Positions 33,163 through 44,055 of a DNA stretch of 64,000 nt are shown here, piece after piece. Below the pieces are notes generated by a model that was given only the letters and a program-made list of their open reading frames with translations, ran no database searches and was not told the origin of the DNA. The position numbers were made by a program, and so were the translations under genes. Source of the stretch: Caprella mutica. Its lineage: Eukaryota > Arthropoda > Malacostraca > Amphipoda > Caprellidae. The stretch's first letter is position 1, and each line of letters opens with the position of its first letter. The stretch covers positions 62,001-126,000 of the forward strand of contig CANNZV010000121.1 of the NCBI GenBank assembly GCA_947561585.1, read 5' to 3'.

Positions 33163-33168
33163 AATAAA
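33163..33168 (+). terminator. Polyadenylation signal AATAAA of NAA50
   Basis: AATAAA lies 84 bases behind the stop codon, a normal distance for a short 3' UTR. Confidence 0.6.
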
Positions 33169-33169
33169 G

Positions 33170-35171
33170 AATATTTCAACTGGATTGAAGAGATTTAGAA
33201 ATTATTTCCCACACCATTAAATATCTGAAACTTCAGACTACCGTTAGAACAATCTTCAGTTTTTTGTAGAAAGGTTTAATGTAAAAAAGGAAAGAAACAA
33301 GCGTAAAAAAATTGAATAATTTATAATTAAATCCCAACCAGACCACGAACACGTTACTCAATTGGCCATATTTTATATGTACATACGCAGGTTGAATTTT
33401 TTCACACGCTTGTGTATGAATATAATTTTGGCACCAATGTGTGCTATCTTAACTCATATTAATATGCAATGTAGGTACATGTATACTTCGCTCTTATTAC
33501 GTCTCATGCCTATGACAATGCTGCTGGTGTAGAAAATATTTAAAGAATAACCTTGGTTGATTTTTTTTCGATGTATCTATGCTTGTGGTATGTATTAAAA
33601 ATATTTTTATGGTAAATAACATACTTAACAAATATTATTTTTAATCCACCCCACCTGCTTAAGCTATGGATATAAAGTTTAAACAATCAAATAAACAAAT
33701 TACCAGTCACTCCTAAAATATTTTCTATACCATGAGAAATAAAAGCGAAAATTGCCCCACACTTATTCGATTGTCATGAGTCTGAGTCTTAAGAGCGAGG
33801 TATGCTTGTACAAAATTGGAAGCTTAGGAGCACCTTCCCACTATTTCATTTACATGCAGAATTAAAATGTATGTCAGAGCGAAAATTTAAATTGAATTAG
33901 TGCTACATTGAATAAAGGTTTTAAAAATAACAACAGAAGCAAGTATGAAAATTGTAAGCTTGAATTGAGAATTAAATACAGTTGAACAAATTATTTTCTG
34001 GTATCAGAACATATCTGTATTCTGTTTAAAGGAAATTGAGAAATAAGATGGAGACCTCATTTGTAACAAAAAAAGCAGGGCTCACACTGTCAAATTCCTG
34101 AAAACAAAAAGTTACAAACACCAAAATGAAAACGTTACAACACAAACACTTAAGGTTTAGTACACCCGTTAACAAATTATTTAAATAAGGCAGTTTGAAC
34201 CCTGCTTTAGAAGGTAGGGTTAGAATATTATGCAACAAAGTAACACTTGGTTATGGAAAACTTTAGTTTAAGAGTAGTGCCAATTGTCTTAACTAGTGCA
34301 GTTATTAGAAAATAACAAATATACGTACCTTGGTAGTTAAAGGAAAAAAATAATATAACTTTTTTAGTGATGGAGAAATGTCAGGACTTTAGTCAAAAGG
34401 AGGAAAATAATCAAAATTTAAAGGCTAGACAACAGAGCGAATTGAGAGAAGAACAAATATACAAATAAATATTATGCAAGATATACAAAGTATAAACATC
34501 ACAGTTGTATTTGCTATATTGATTGCAGTTAAAGTTACCTGATATTTAGATTTCTAAAATGAAAAATTAAGTAGTTAATTATAGCTAAGGAAAAAAGTCA
34601 AAATTTAAATTAAACCAAATTAGCTACATTTTAATTGAAAGGAATTATTAAGAAAAATGTTGCATAAGATTTCTTCATTCAATTATAATCACTGTCTCAA
34701 TTCATTCCATGAAAATTATCATAATATCAAGTAGAGCTAATAGTCATGAATAATATTAAAAAACATTTTGCTCAAGTTTTAAAGGGACTTTTCTTCCAAT
34801 ACCAAATTGGAAGAAAATTCAGCTTAATATCATTGCCTGGTAAATTAAATGAACAAAATTGTATGAAATGATGTAAGTGGTAAACCCCCCCCACCATATC
34901 AAATCACCTACCTACCTCAAAAACCATTTACACGAATAATAAAATATGTAGGTATATATGAAAGCACTGTACAGGCATAGAATAAATTAGTCTCGCATTC
35001 AAGAAAATGTAGTTACAAGCTATATTTCTATTTCACAAGTTGCTGTTTGAATATCAAACAGAAATGGAAACACTTCCCAATTATTTAAAAAAATAAATTA
35101 GAAAATAGGTTATAATGTAGCAGTAACTTTTGATGACCAATTCATCTAGAGGAGATTTGTCAATCAAGTGA
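33170..35171. other. Intergenic region between convergent NAA50 and Elongin A
   Basis: AT-rich, containing the two 3' UTRs. I see no further gene or clear repeat. Confidence 0.5.
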
Positions 35172-36917
35172 TTATCGCCTGTAAGTTTTCCTGTAGAACT
35201 GCATAGTCTTTGCCATGAGAGGTGCCTTGGTCTTTTTGGCGGGGGCTGTTCTCGCATTTGCGCTAGAGTTCATAGCCCTCTGAACGTTATGCATTGCATT
35301 TTTGCGGGCAACAATTTCAGCAGCTTTGGTTGTCTTGGCAGGTGCTCCTGTGGGAACACCTGTGCCAAATTTAGCCTGTGCACGAGCAACGCTCTTAGGG
35401 GGCTTTGCAACAGAATCAACAAATGCGAGAACAGTCGACCGGCGTGGATCTGGCCGTGTGACAAATTTGTTTTGAAGATTCTTGGTCAGGTTTTCTAGCT
35501 TCTGAGTTCTTTCATCAGTGAGTCTGATATACAAGTCTCTGTAAGTTTCCATGTCTTCAGTTTTACTATTTTTGAACTTTTTCTTGCAGTGTCCTTCCCA
35601 CAGGCCGTTGGTGTCTTCCAGCAAATACGGGTTGTAGTTTTCTAGGGTGAAGAGTTGATCCGGAGTGGCCCTCTCTATCACGGGCTTCAAGATATCGTAA
35701 GGCACTCCTCCAGTGTACTCTAGAGCAGAGATATTCTCTTGCAAACTTCGAATACAGAGAGTCATCAAGGAGGGCAACTCTGTGGTTCCTGTTATCTTCC
35801 CTGTGTAAATCTGCCTTCTGCTTTTATTTTTGGCGTACATTCCAAAGGTTTGTTCCTGTGTGAGGACCGCTGGTTCATTCATATCATCATCGTAGTTGTC
35901 ATAGGGTGAGCAGTCGCCATTAATGTTCAGGTCTAAATCTGGTAAAGGTAATCTAGGGAGAGGTTTGTAGTTTGGGTCTAAAGAAGGAAGATCTAAAGCT
36001 GACTGACTGGTAGAGGCTTCGTAAACAGGAGAATTATTTTCAATGACATTCTCCTTGCAACTGCTACTCTTATTTTCACTCTTTTCCTTACTCTTGCTTT
36101 TGGATTTTTTCTTTTTCGGACTACCAGAAAGGTTGAGAAGTGCAGCCCCAAAACCCACATCAACTTCTTCAACTTTTCTCTTCTTGGATTTGTGTTCACT
36201 ATCGTGTTTACTTTTATCCTTCTTACTTGAACTAGGCTGACTGTGATTATCATTTGACTTATCGACTACTGTATCAGGAACTTTTCTTTTACCGTTAACT
36301 AGGGTGTCTTTATCTCTGCCATGTTTTATCTCATTTGAAGTCTCATCACTGCTATGGTTACCTAATCTCTTATCAAGAATGTCACTGGTGGAAAGTTCAC
36401 TACTCTTCTTATCATCTTTACTGTGCTTGCTACTGCTCCTCTCTTTATCCTTCTTCTTATCCTTACGTGAAGATTTCTCTTTGCTCTTGCTGGAACTCTT
36501 TTTACTCTTGTGTTTAGATTTATCCTTAGCAGAGGACTCTCTCTCTTTAGAATGACTCTTGTGTTTTTTACTTTTGTGACTTGACGATCTACTTTTATGA
36601 CTCGAGGTTGAGCTGTTACTAACGTCTAATTCTGCTTCTTTCTGACTGCTCCCTATTTGTGTGGGTTCATAACTGGCAGACTTTGTTCCAACACTAAGGA
36701 AGTCTGTGTTTGAAGTGATGGGGTCATACTTCTCTTCCTCTGCATCGTCATCACTGCAAGAGGCCGGTAGAGCGTACTTATTGGTTGACAGAGAGTTGGA
36801 CGCAGCCAAGACTGTGACTTTAGGGTCATACTCTTCCTCTATCAATTGTGGTGAAGATTCAGCCACCTCCTCAATTTGTAGCTTTTCACCTTCATCATCA
36901 CTACAGTCTGGAGTTTT
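35172..36917 (-). CDS. EloA: Elongin A exon 3 (disordered region, BC box, C-terminus)
   Basis: Acceptor TTCTTTCCAG; starts KTPDCSDDEGEKLQIEEV; stop TAA at 35174-35172. The antisense open frames here are shadows of the biased Ser/Lys codons. Confidence 0.95.
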   Translation of the reverse strand, partial: KTPDCSDDEGEKLQIEEVAESSPQLIEEEYDPKVTVLAASNSLSTNKYALPASCSDDDAEEEKYDPITSNTDFLSVGTKSASYEPTQIGSSQKEAELDVSNSSTSSHKSRSSSHKSKKHKSHSKERESSAKDKSKHKSKKSSSKSKEKSSRKDKKKDKERSSSKHSKDDKKSSELSTSDILDKRLGNHSSDETSNEIKHGRDKDTLVNGKRKVPDTVVDKSNDNHSQPSSSKKDKSKHDSEHKSKKRKVEEVDVGFGAALLNLSGSPKKKKSKSKSKEKSENKSSSCKENVIENNSPVYEASTSQSALDLPSLDPNYKPLPRLPLPDLDLNINGDCSPYDNYDDDMNEPAVLTQEQTFGMYAKNKSRRQIYTGKITGTTELPSLMTLCIRSLQENISALEYTGGVPYDILKPVIERATPDQLFTLENYNPYLLEDTNGLWEGHCKKKFKNSKTEDMETYRDLYIRLTDERTQKLENLTKNLQNKFVTRPDPRRSTVLAFVDSVAKPPKSVARAQAKFGTGVPTGAPAKTTKAAEIVARKNAMHNVQRAMNSSANARTAPAKKTKAPLMAKTMQFYRKTYRR

Positions 36918-39900
36918 CTGGAAAGAAATGTTATGATTAGCATTAAAACAATAATAATTTTGTGAAGAGAAGGAGAAACAACATCAAAAAACAATAGATG
37001 GCCTATATTACAAATTAAAAATCAGAAATATATCAGGCGTTTCCTTTTGTTTGTCAAAAGCAAAGAATATAACTGATGCTGTAATATCTTCATAAATTCA
37101 AATAAATAATAATATCCAAAGCTTATATAAACAATTTACCTCCACAGGTTTATGTGAAGTAGAGACACTGGATGTATATTTGTAGGAGTCTCTCCGGTTG
37201 TCCTGTTGGTTCTCTTCTTCAGTGACCATCTTCTTCCACTTTCCCACAAGATGGCGTGCCTTCTCCCCCACATCTCCCTCATTGTGTCTCAGTGCATTCA
37301 CTGACTTGCCCACTCCTGTAGCTTCTAAGTGACTCACTTTGATAGGCAGGGACTTCAGTTTGGAGAGGTAGAACAGCAACTGAAACAGACAACTTCAAAA
37401 TTAGGAAAAGCTGCAAAATAAATTATTGTAGGGTAAGCTACAAATTAGTGGTCTGTTTCAAATCTTCGGACACTAATGATTCGTAATTTACCCCACTTAA
37501 TATATCAATGAAATAAATATGAGAAAAGAAAATGCTGAGAGAAATTTAGATTGCTTGAAAATAAAATTACGACATTCTGCAAACTGGGATAGGGTGAATC
37601 ATTATTAGACTGAGGTAAAAAAAAAGTTTAGAGTAATTAATGGGAACATTGAAATATCTAAAATAAGTACAAGAAACAAGAAAGCAACACCTCAGAGATT
37701 ACAGGTAGTATAATTATCTCTTGTAGCATCAACCTGGATCATCCATTTCACTCAAAGAGGATTGGGGTGTTTGATAATTGATTGCTAGAGATGGGACAAC
37801 TCAATTTTTTTTGGCAAATTATGATTCTTGGAAAAAGGCAAAGCCCGATTCTGATTCTTCATATATTTATTAAATCATTTAAATGTATTAAAAAATTAAT
37901 CACTAGCATCGAGGTGGGAGTCCTTATGCATCGGAAATTTGTGAGCATCTTTATGCATTACTATTAACTAGGAAACTAAAGAGATTAATCCAAATTTTTA
38001 TTATGCCATCGTAAAAAGCAGCTTTTGAACCATTAGAAATGGCACTTCTAGAGAGCGTCATATGTTTGAACAACAAGTAGCACCTATAAAAGCATAGCTT
38101 CAATATTGCAGCACGTGAAAATATAAATCACTCATAGTTTAGTATTAGCCTATTACAGAAAAGTTAAGGTTGATTTAAGTTTAGCGCAAACATCACAAAA
38201 TAGCTTAAGTTCATTTCTACAAAATCCGATTCACGTACAGAGAGGAATTTTTCATATTAACTTTTTTATTATTTGTGTGAAAATACGGCTGCCTAATAAA
38301 AGTTTAAGTTTAGTTGGACGTCTTTTTGCACTGCTGATAACACTGAAACTAATCAATTGATTCAATTTAGGGTTATGCTATCGTAACTAACAGCTGCTGA
38401 ACCATTAGAAAGAATGTTGCTTATCTGGCATATTAATAGCATTGAAAGATATTAATCATATTATGTGGTGCATACAGATTTAGTACATCAGAAATTTGTG
38501 TCTTTTATGCACTGCTTTCAATTCATGAACTAATGAATTAATCCAAATTTGGATTACAATAATGTAAAGAGCTGCTCTGATTTATTATCTGAACCCATGT
38601 GAACAAAATTAATATAGGTGCATATTGAATACATTGGTTTATAATTAGATATTTTATATGGTGCATGAAGACACACCATGTATTGTGGGAAAACGCCCCA
38701 CTTCTAGATCCAGAACATCCATCTACGCACACAAATGTCTACTAATTGTTATTTTACCAGTTGTACCGACATTATCTTACACCATCTAAACCTTCACACA
38801 AGAAATCTAGTTTGCATGTCTAATTGTCTATACTATCATATCAATGCTACTGCGATACGCAGGAAAGTGAGTAAATACGCCCACCTCGACGCTAAAGAAT
38901 CTGAAATCATAGATATTTCTGTCACTACGATTCCTATTCCCAAATAACCACAATTCTTTTGATTCCTGATTCCAATTAATCCTCCAATCACTATTACCAG
39001 AATATCGGCACAAAATATTTATATTACATGTGTATCATAGATACCAAGTTAATAAAATGGAAATTAAACTCAGCAATAGACTTCACTATAGCAAGAAACA
39101 GGAGTATATGGCCCCAATCACACATATACCAGTATTGAAGTAATAAATGTAAAATATCACTGAAACAGGAAATATTCTATATATGTATTTAAGGGGGCAT
39201 GCCATCCCCAGAGCCCCTGTCAGGTCATTAATCAATCGTGAAGTGTGCAGTACAACAAACTTCATTAGAGTTTCATGTAAAACATCTGTAATGGAGTAAT
39301 TTCAATGAGAACACAGGTTTTTTCAAAGTTCTCAATCCTTCAGTAATACATAGGAAATAACTTTAATTTAACCTATTAAACAGGTACAGGTAATTTATAA
39401 TAATAATCTTTTCTTCTAACTATGCCTCTAATAAATAATGATATTAAATATAAATATATTACATTATTATTTTGCTCCACTATTCAGGGAAAGACCCCAA
39501 TAATATTAACAGTGAAGGAATCATAATTTTGGAAATTCAATTACACCATTGGAAATCTCTTGATTTGTTCAGTGGAAGCCAAACTGGAATCTTTGGCAAC
39601 AATTCCTATAATGAGCATGATGCATGCTGCTGGAAAGATCAAAATACCCATCATTATTTTATGTCGTGCGCAAAACCCTAATTATGCTTTTAAATATTGA
39701 ATGCGTGAGCTCTGATGTGATAACATTCATTCACTAATAAACCTATTTTCTTAACAATATGTTTGACATGACCACAACTTCCAAATCGTTTTGGAAGTTG
39801 TGTGCATAGAGTATATAGGATAAAATATTGTAGTGACAATTAAGACGTTTAATGTACATGACATCATCACAACAACATGCCTTTGTGAACAATATGGTTG

Positions 39901-42900
39901 ACGTGACCACAACTTGCAGATAGAATCGTATATCATTTGTATTGTTGCACTGTGCACACAGTATATAGAATAGATATAGACTTACAGTAGTGACAATTAA
40001 GATGTTTAGTGTACATGACATCATCACAACAACATACAGATACATGTACAACAAACTGCATAACAACCATTTATACAATTTAATAGAACATACAGTGATG
40101 TGTCACTCAGCTTTTAGATACTGTTGATCCAGACTGCAAGATCTGGTGAAGTGTTCTCTCCAAGAAATCAGCCATTTTGGCTTGTGCTCAGTAAAATACA
40201 TGTAAATATAGAAGGAAATTAAGGATTGTTTGGTGTTTGCACAGAAAATGTTAAAAATGTCACATGTTCTGCAGACTGCAATTTAATAAAGCAAGTCAAA
40301 TGTTTCAAGCCCTTCAATTGTAAATGGAGAGAAATATCTAATTTTCTCCTATGTTACATTCTGTCATTTTACAATGTTATTAATATTTTGGAGAAAATTT
40401 ATGATAATTTGATCATTTTGGAGAGAAATTTGGTTATTTTTGGCGAGACAAATGATAAGTTTATGAGCTCAGGCCAGTCTGCAGAATATGGTACATTTTT
40501 AACATTTTCTGTGCAAACAATTTTATATTTACATGTATTTTAATGAGAACAGAAGCCAAAATAGAGTACTTCTTAGAAAACAGTTTGCCAGTTCCTGGAG
40601 TCTGGACTGGTGGTTAGCTGATCTATTAACCAGTTAGAAAAGAAGGTCTTCACAGGCACAGAAGGTCAGACTCAGGATTTTTTTTTACAGAAGTTGGGAT
40701 TTGGGCACAGCAAATAACATGGGAGCAAAGGAATTGCATATTCTCAAGTGTGGCAGGAAAGTCACCAGTAACCAGTTTATTGAGAAAATAAATCCAGGTC
40801 AATGAGGTCATCACATTTAACTCAGTTTAAGATACTTTAAAGAGGAAATTTGACTTCCTAGTGAAGATTTTACACTTGGAAACATCCTTATGCTTCATGT
40901 GCATCTCTTGAGATCATTTTAAGAGTGATTTACTTGTTATTTTAACTTATTTACAGGTTTTTCAACTTATTTTACCCCTCAAAGGTCACCAATATACTGG
41001 CAAGTGGCAACTTTGTCCGTACTTTGAAATATGGACAGTCTGCAAAACATGGGACATTTTTAACTTTTTCTGTGCGAACAATCCTTAATTTTCTCCTATA
41101 TTTACATTTTACCAAGAACAGAAGCAAAAATAGTGGATTTCTTGGAGAACACATGACTTTACCAGTTCCTGCAGTCTGGAAATATGGTAAGAATTAAATA
41201 GGATTTGGGTACAGGATTAATCCACAAATCCTGCTTAGTGCTATACTTCAGTCTGTACTTGGTGCACAGAATTCCACTGACTTTTTGAAAAAGCTGAAAA
41301 AAATCCACCATAAATTTCCAGTAATTTGGCTGATCCTCCAACATTTTACCCATTTTTCCACCAAAAATTAATGGTAACATAGGAATAAATAGCCACCGAC
41401 TTTGCTAGAATATTATTTTCAAAGGGAAAAAAATCCACAGACAAGTCAGTGGAATTTATCATGAAATACAGTCTATGCTATACTTTTCACATGGTTGATT
41501 ACTTAATTGGGTTATATTTATTAAGCTTAAAACTCAGGTATGTCTAATTTACTAGGTAATTGGCTTCCACTTCCAGTCTGTATTTAGTGCACAAAATCAG
41601 ACTTTTTCAAAAAGCTGAAAAAATCCACTATCAATTTCCAGTAATTTGGCTGATCCATAACATTTTAGTCAATTAAAATAGTATGGCTCTTAAACTCTCC
41701 ATTTGTTTCTCCAGCTCTCTCGATAAATCACCAAATTTCTCTCCAAAATGATCAAATTATCTCCAAAATAACATTGTAGCATAGGAGAAATTAAATATTT
41801 CTCACCATTTGCAATTGAAGGGCTCAAAATAACTGTCACAAACTCGCCATTGAATGGTGAGTTTAGACATGCTTTATTACCTGGCATTTTAGCAATTTAT
41901 GATTTTATCCACCAAAAATTAATGGTAAGTGGTAACATAGGAATAACTATATAGCTCAAAATCCACTGACTTTGCCAGAATATTATTTTTTGGGTTTCAA
42001 ATTTTGAAGTAATTCTTATGTTCACATGTTAATTTCCATGTTTCAAAGTATGTACAAAGTTGCCAGTATACCACCAGTCTGCAGAACATGGAACATTTTT
42101 CCAAGACTCGCTGCGGGAGTTTTTGATTTAATTTTAGAAATTTGAGATCTCTGCGGGAGATCTTGAATTAATTCCTATGTTACCATTAATTTAGCTGCGG
42201 AGATTCTGAATCAGCTGCCGAGAGTCGGAGAGTAGCTCACTCTCAAATTAAAGTCTCTGCGGGAGAAGAGACATATTCTTCAGACTGGGTATACCAGACT
42301 GTATTTCATGGTAAATTCCACCAACTTGTCGGTGGAATTTTTCTACATTAAAAATAATATTCTGGCAAAGTCGGTGGATTTATAGCTATTTATTCCTATA
42401 TTACCATTAATTTTTGGTGGAAGAATGGGTAAAATGTTGGTGGATCAGCCAAATTACTGGAAATTCATGGTGGATTTTTTCAGCTTTTTCAAAAAGTCAG
42501 TGCCCAGAGTGGAATTGTATATTGGCGACTTGTGAGAGGTGAAATAAGTTAAAACCTGTAAATAACAGGTAAATCTCTCATAGATAGTCTCAACTCTCAA
42601 GAGAGCCAAAATTGGTTTGGTTCAAATTGTTTGTGAAATATTGGCTCATAGTTTAACAGCATCTGAAACATGATCCCCATCAAAAGTTATTTCTGAAAAA
42701 GGCCCTTCTGAAGTTTTACCTATATATTATCAAGAGTCAAAAGATCAAAAATTGGGGATGAACCTAGAGCACAAATTTGGGGCAAACAGCGAAAGTTAAA
42801 AATATCAAATATTGAAACTTCAAACTAGGCTACCTACCTACTTCCTACGCAGTTCAGTAATTATTATTATAATACCGTCTAATATTTGATTATTGTAAAC

Positions 42901-43097
42901 ATAATTCTCGTACAAACTAACCTACTTTATAGACTAAAGAGATTCTACAGATAGTGAGTGACTCGGTACGTACCTAACAAAATATAAGATGAACAATAAT
43001 AACATCGCACTATTCTCACCTTTTTCTTGTCATTCAGTTTGGTGTATTTCTGTAACTTCTTCTGAAAGAGTTCTACATCCTTAGCAACTTCCTCCAT
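35172..43097 (-). CDS. EloA: Elongin A (transcription elongation factor B subunit 3)
   Basis: Three coding exons, 43020-43097, 37140-37379 and 35172-36917, all joined in phase 0; 687 aa. Elongin A stimulates RNA polymerase II elongation and, with Elongin B/C and cullin, can act as a ubiquitin ligase receptor for stalled polymerase. Exons 1-2 form a TFIIS N-terminal (LW) domain: LFQKKLQKYTKLNDKKK then LLFYLSKLKSLPIKVSHLEA and ARHLVGKWKKMV. A long Ser/Lys-rich disordered middle follows. The BC box SLMTLCIRSL is near residue 488, followed by the Elongin A region ATPDQLFTLENYNPYLLEDT and GLWEGHCKKKFK. The C-terminus is basic. The 5.6-kb first intron is full of MITEs. Confidence 0.95.
37140..37379 (-). 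CDS. EloA: Elongin A exon 2 (TFIIS N-terminal domain)
   Basis: Acceptor TCTGTTTCAG; donor GTAAAT. Contains LKSLPIKVSHLEATGVGKSV and the KW of ARHLVGKWKKMV typical of the LW domain. Confidence 0.93.
37430..37494. mobile_element. Family A MITE, internally deleted (65 bp)
   Basis: AGGGTAAGCTACAAATTAGT and ACTAATGATTCGTAATTTAC with almost no middle. Confidence 0.75.
37928..38592 (+). repeat. Three diverged direct repeats
   Basis: Segments 37928-38062, 38311-38447 and 38486-38592 share the order: TTTATGCAYTRCT, AACTAA...ATTAATCCAAATTT, AGCTGCT(TTTGA)ACCATTAGAAA. A GAGATGGGACA hAT-like word stands upstream at 37789. Confidence 0.55.
39755..40037 (+). repeat. Tandem duplication, unit about 140 bp
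   Basis: Two units, each with ACAATATG(T/G)TTGAC(A/G)TGACC near the start and TAGTGACAATTAAGA(C/T)GTTTA, then GTACATGACATCATCACAAC, near the end. Confidence 0.75.
40129..40274. mobile_element. H2-family MITE, inverted copy
   Basis: CCAGACTGCAAGATCTGGTG to CATGTTCTGCAGACTG. An H3-like sequence (40280-40470) follows at once in reverse, with CCCTTCAATTGTAAATGGAG. Confidence 0.6.
40472..40606. mobile_element. H2-family MITE
   Basis: CCAGTCTGCAGAATATGGTA to CCAGTTCCTGGAGTCTGG. Confidence 0.65.
41035..41179. mobile_element. H2-family MITE with 8-bp target duplication
   Basis: ACAGTCTGCAAAACATGGGA to GTTCCTGCAGTCTGG. AAATATGG stands at 41027-41034 and 41180-41187. Confidence 0.85.
41250..41474. 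mobile_element. H4-family MITE (CCAGTCTGTATTTGGTGCA type)
   Basis: TTCAGTCTGTACTTGGTGCA to TTTATCATGAAATACAGTCT. Interior AAGCTGAAAAAAATCCACCA and ATTAATGGTAACATAGGAAT as in 52944-53180. Confidence 0.75.
41571..41668. mobile_element. H4-family MITE, left part of an interrupted copy
   Basis: CCAGTCTGTATTTAGTGCAC to GATCCATAACATTTTAG, then interrupted by the H3 element at 41669. The sequence resumes at 41885. Confidence 0.8.
41669..41884. mobile_element. H3-family MITE inserted into an H4 element
   Basis: TCAATTAAAATAGTATGGCT to ACATGCTTTATTACCTGG. The 8-bp duplication CATTTTAG is at 41661-41668 and 41885-41892, inside the CAACATTTT segment of the H4 element. Confidence 0.88.
41885..42010. 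mobile_element. H4-family MITE, right part of the interrupted copy
   Basis: Continues with TTATCCACCAAAAATTAATG and AATCCACTGACTTTGCCAGA, then decays before its terminus. Confidence 0.7.
42074..42288. mobile_element. H1-family MITE with 8-bp target duplication
   Basis: CCAGTCTGCAGAACATGGAA to CATATTCTTCAGACTGG. GTATACCA is at 42066-42073 and 42289-42296. Confidence 0.9.
42294..42495. mobile_element. H4-family MITE, inverted and truncated
   Basis: Begins CCAGACTGTATTTCATGGTA, contains the hairpin CCACCAACTTGTCGGTGG, and stops in AAAAGTCAGTG. Its first bases overlap the target duplication of the preceding H1 copy. Confidence 0.7.
43020..43097 (-). CDS. EloA: Elongin A exon 1 (start codon)
   Basis: ATG at 43097, MEEVAKDVELFQKKLQKYTK; donor GTGAGA at 43019. 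26 codons, phase 0. Confidence 0.92.
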
Positions 43098-43829
43098 TGC
43101 AATCGTGAAACTTGGTATTAGCCAAACTTTAGCAAAATTCTAGGAACACACGAGTGTTATGGGCTCTTTAGCAGACAGCGACACACATCACCTCCACACG
43201 CGAGACTAACCTCAACTGAAAAATGTTGCCACGCATTCAATGGCAAGGATGAAAAAACCTCTAGATTACAGAAACGTCTTAGCGAGAATAACGTATTTAG
43301 TTGAAATTATAGTAAATACCACATTCGTATTCTACTGTGAAATTTAATATTTAGTACACATTTATATCAAAGGCGATCTACAAATTACTTTTTCGATGGA
43401 TATATTTTATAATATATAAATGCATTATTTATTTTAATTAAAAGTCGTTATAGAGCCTTAAAATTAGAATATTTCACTTTACTATAATTGTGAAAATGGT
43501 ATATACTCTACATACCGGGATAATAAAAGAGATTGCAGCAGAAAGGAATTTAATATAATAAAAGATCCTGAAAATAATACCAACAAGAGACCAGGTTTAA
43601 AAATTAAATTACTTTGTGTAATATAATTGATCTACATTTCATCACTATTTTCAAAGCCCGCCATAGATATAAAAGTTCATCTCAGGAAATGACAAGAGAC
43701 AATATTAATTTTATTGAAGGTTTTTAAATTCAAATGAAACAACATCAGAACTCTATTTACTGAAGTATCTGAATACAATTACTGTTTGCTGTTAAAACCT
43801 AAATTGATAAGCCAATCAGTCTATTCTTT
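43098..43829. other. Region between Elongin A start and SNRNP70 3' end
   Basis: Should contain the Elongin A promoter and 5' UTR and the SNRNP70 3' flank. No TATA box or other element that I can defend; no repeat. Confidence 0.4.
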
Positions 43830-43835
43830 TTTATT
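43830..43835 (-). terminator. Polyadenylation signal AATAAA of SNRNP70
   Basis: TTTATT on the + strand, about 95 bases behind the SNRNP70 stop codon. Confidence 0.55.
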
Positions 43836-43930
43836 TCGGTCAAAATGCTAAGCGTCTAAATAGATGCGAAGTGTTTTCACAAGCCAGATACTGTATGTGG
43901 AATTGTTGCGGAGCTGATTTAACTGGAACA

Positions 43931-44055
43931 TCAATAGTCTATTTCATTATTGCCTTCATCATCTTCCATCTTGGTGCCATTTCTTGGTCTCCCCTCTTCA
44001 TCTTTGAGGGGAATATTGTCGTACACAGGGTTAGCACCAGGGTACTCAGGGTAGT
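43931..44055 (-). CDS. SNRNP70: SNRNP70 exon 8 (stop codon)
   Basis: Acceptor [31 protein letters not shown] to NNEIDY; TGA at 43933-43931. Confidence 0.93.

Larger units (their letters stand above)
37141..43019. other. Elongin A intron 1 region, mostly transposon remnants
   Basis: Outside the small exon 2 (37140-37379), the intron (37380-43019) holds one short family A copy, a repeat block at 37780-39005, a duplicated segment at 39755-40037 and many H-family MITEs. No additional exon was seen. Confidence 0.6.

Noticed and set aside
36043..36555. Plus-strand Leu/Ser-rich frames
   Set aside because: Antisense shadows of the Lys/Ser-rich Elongin A exon 3.
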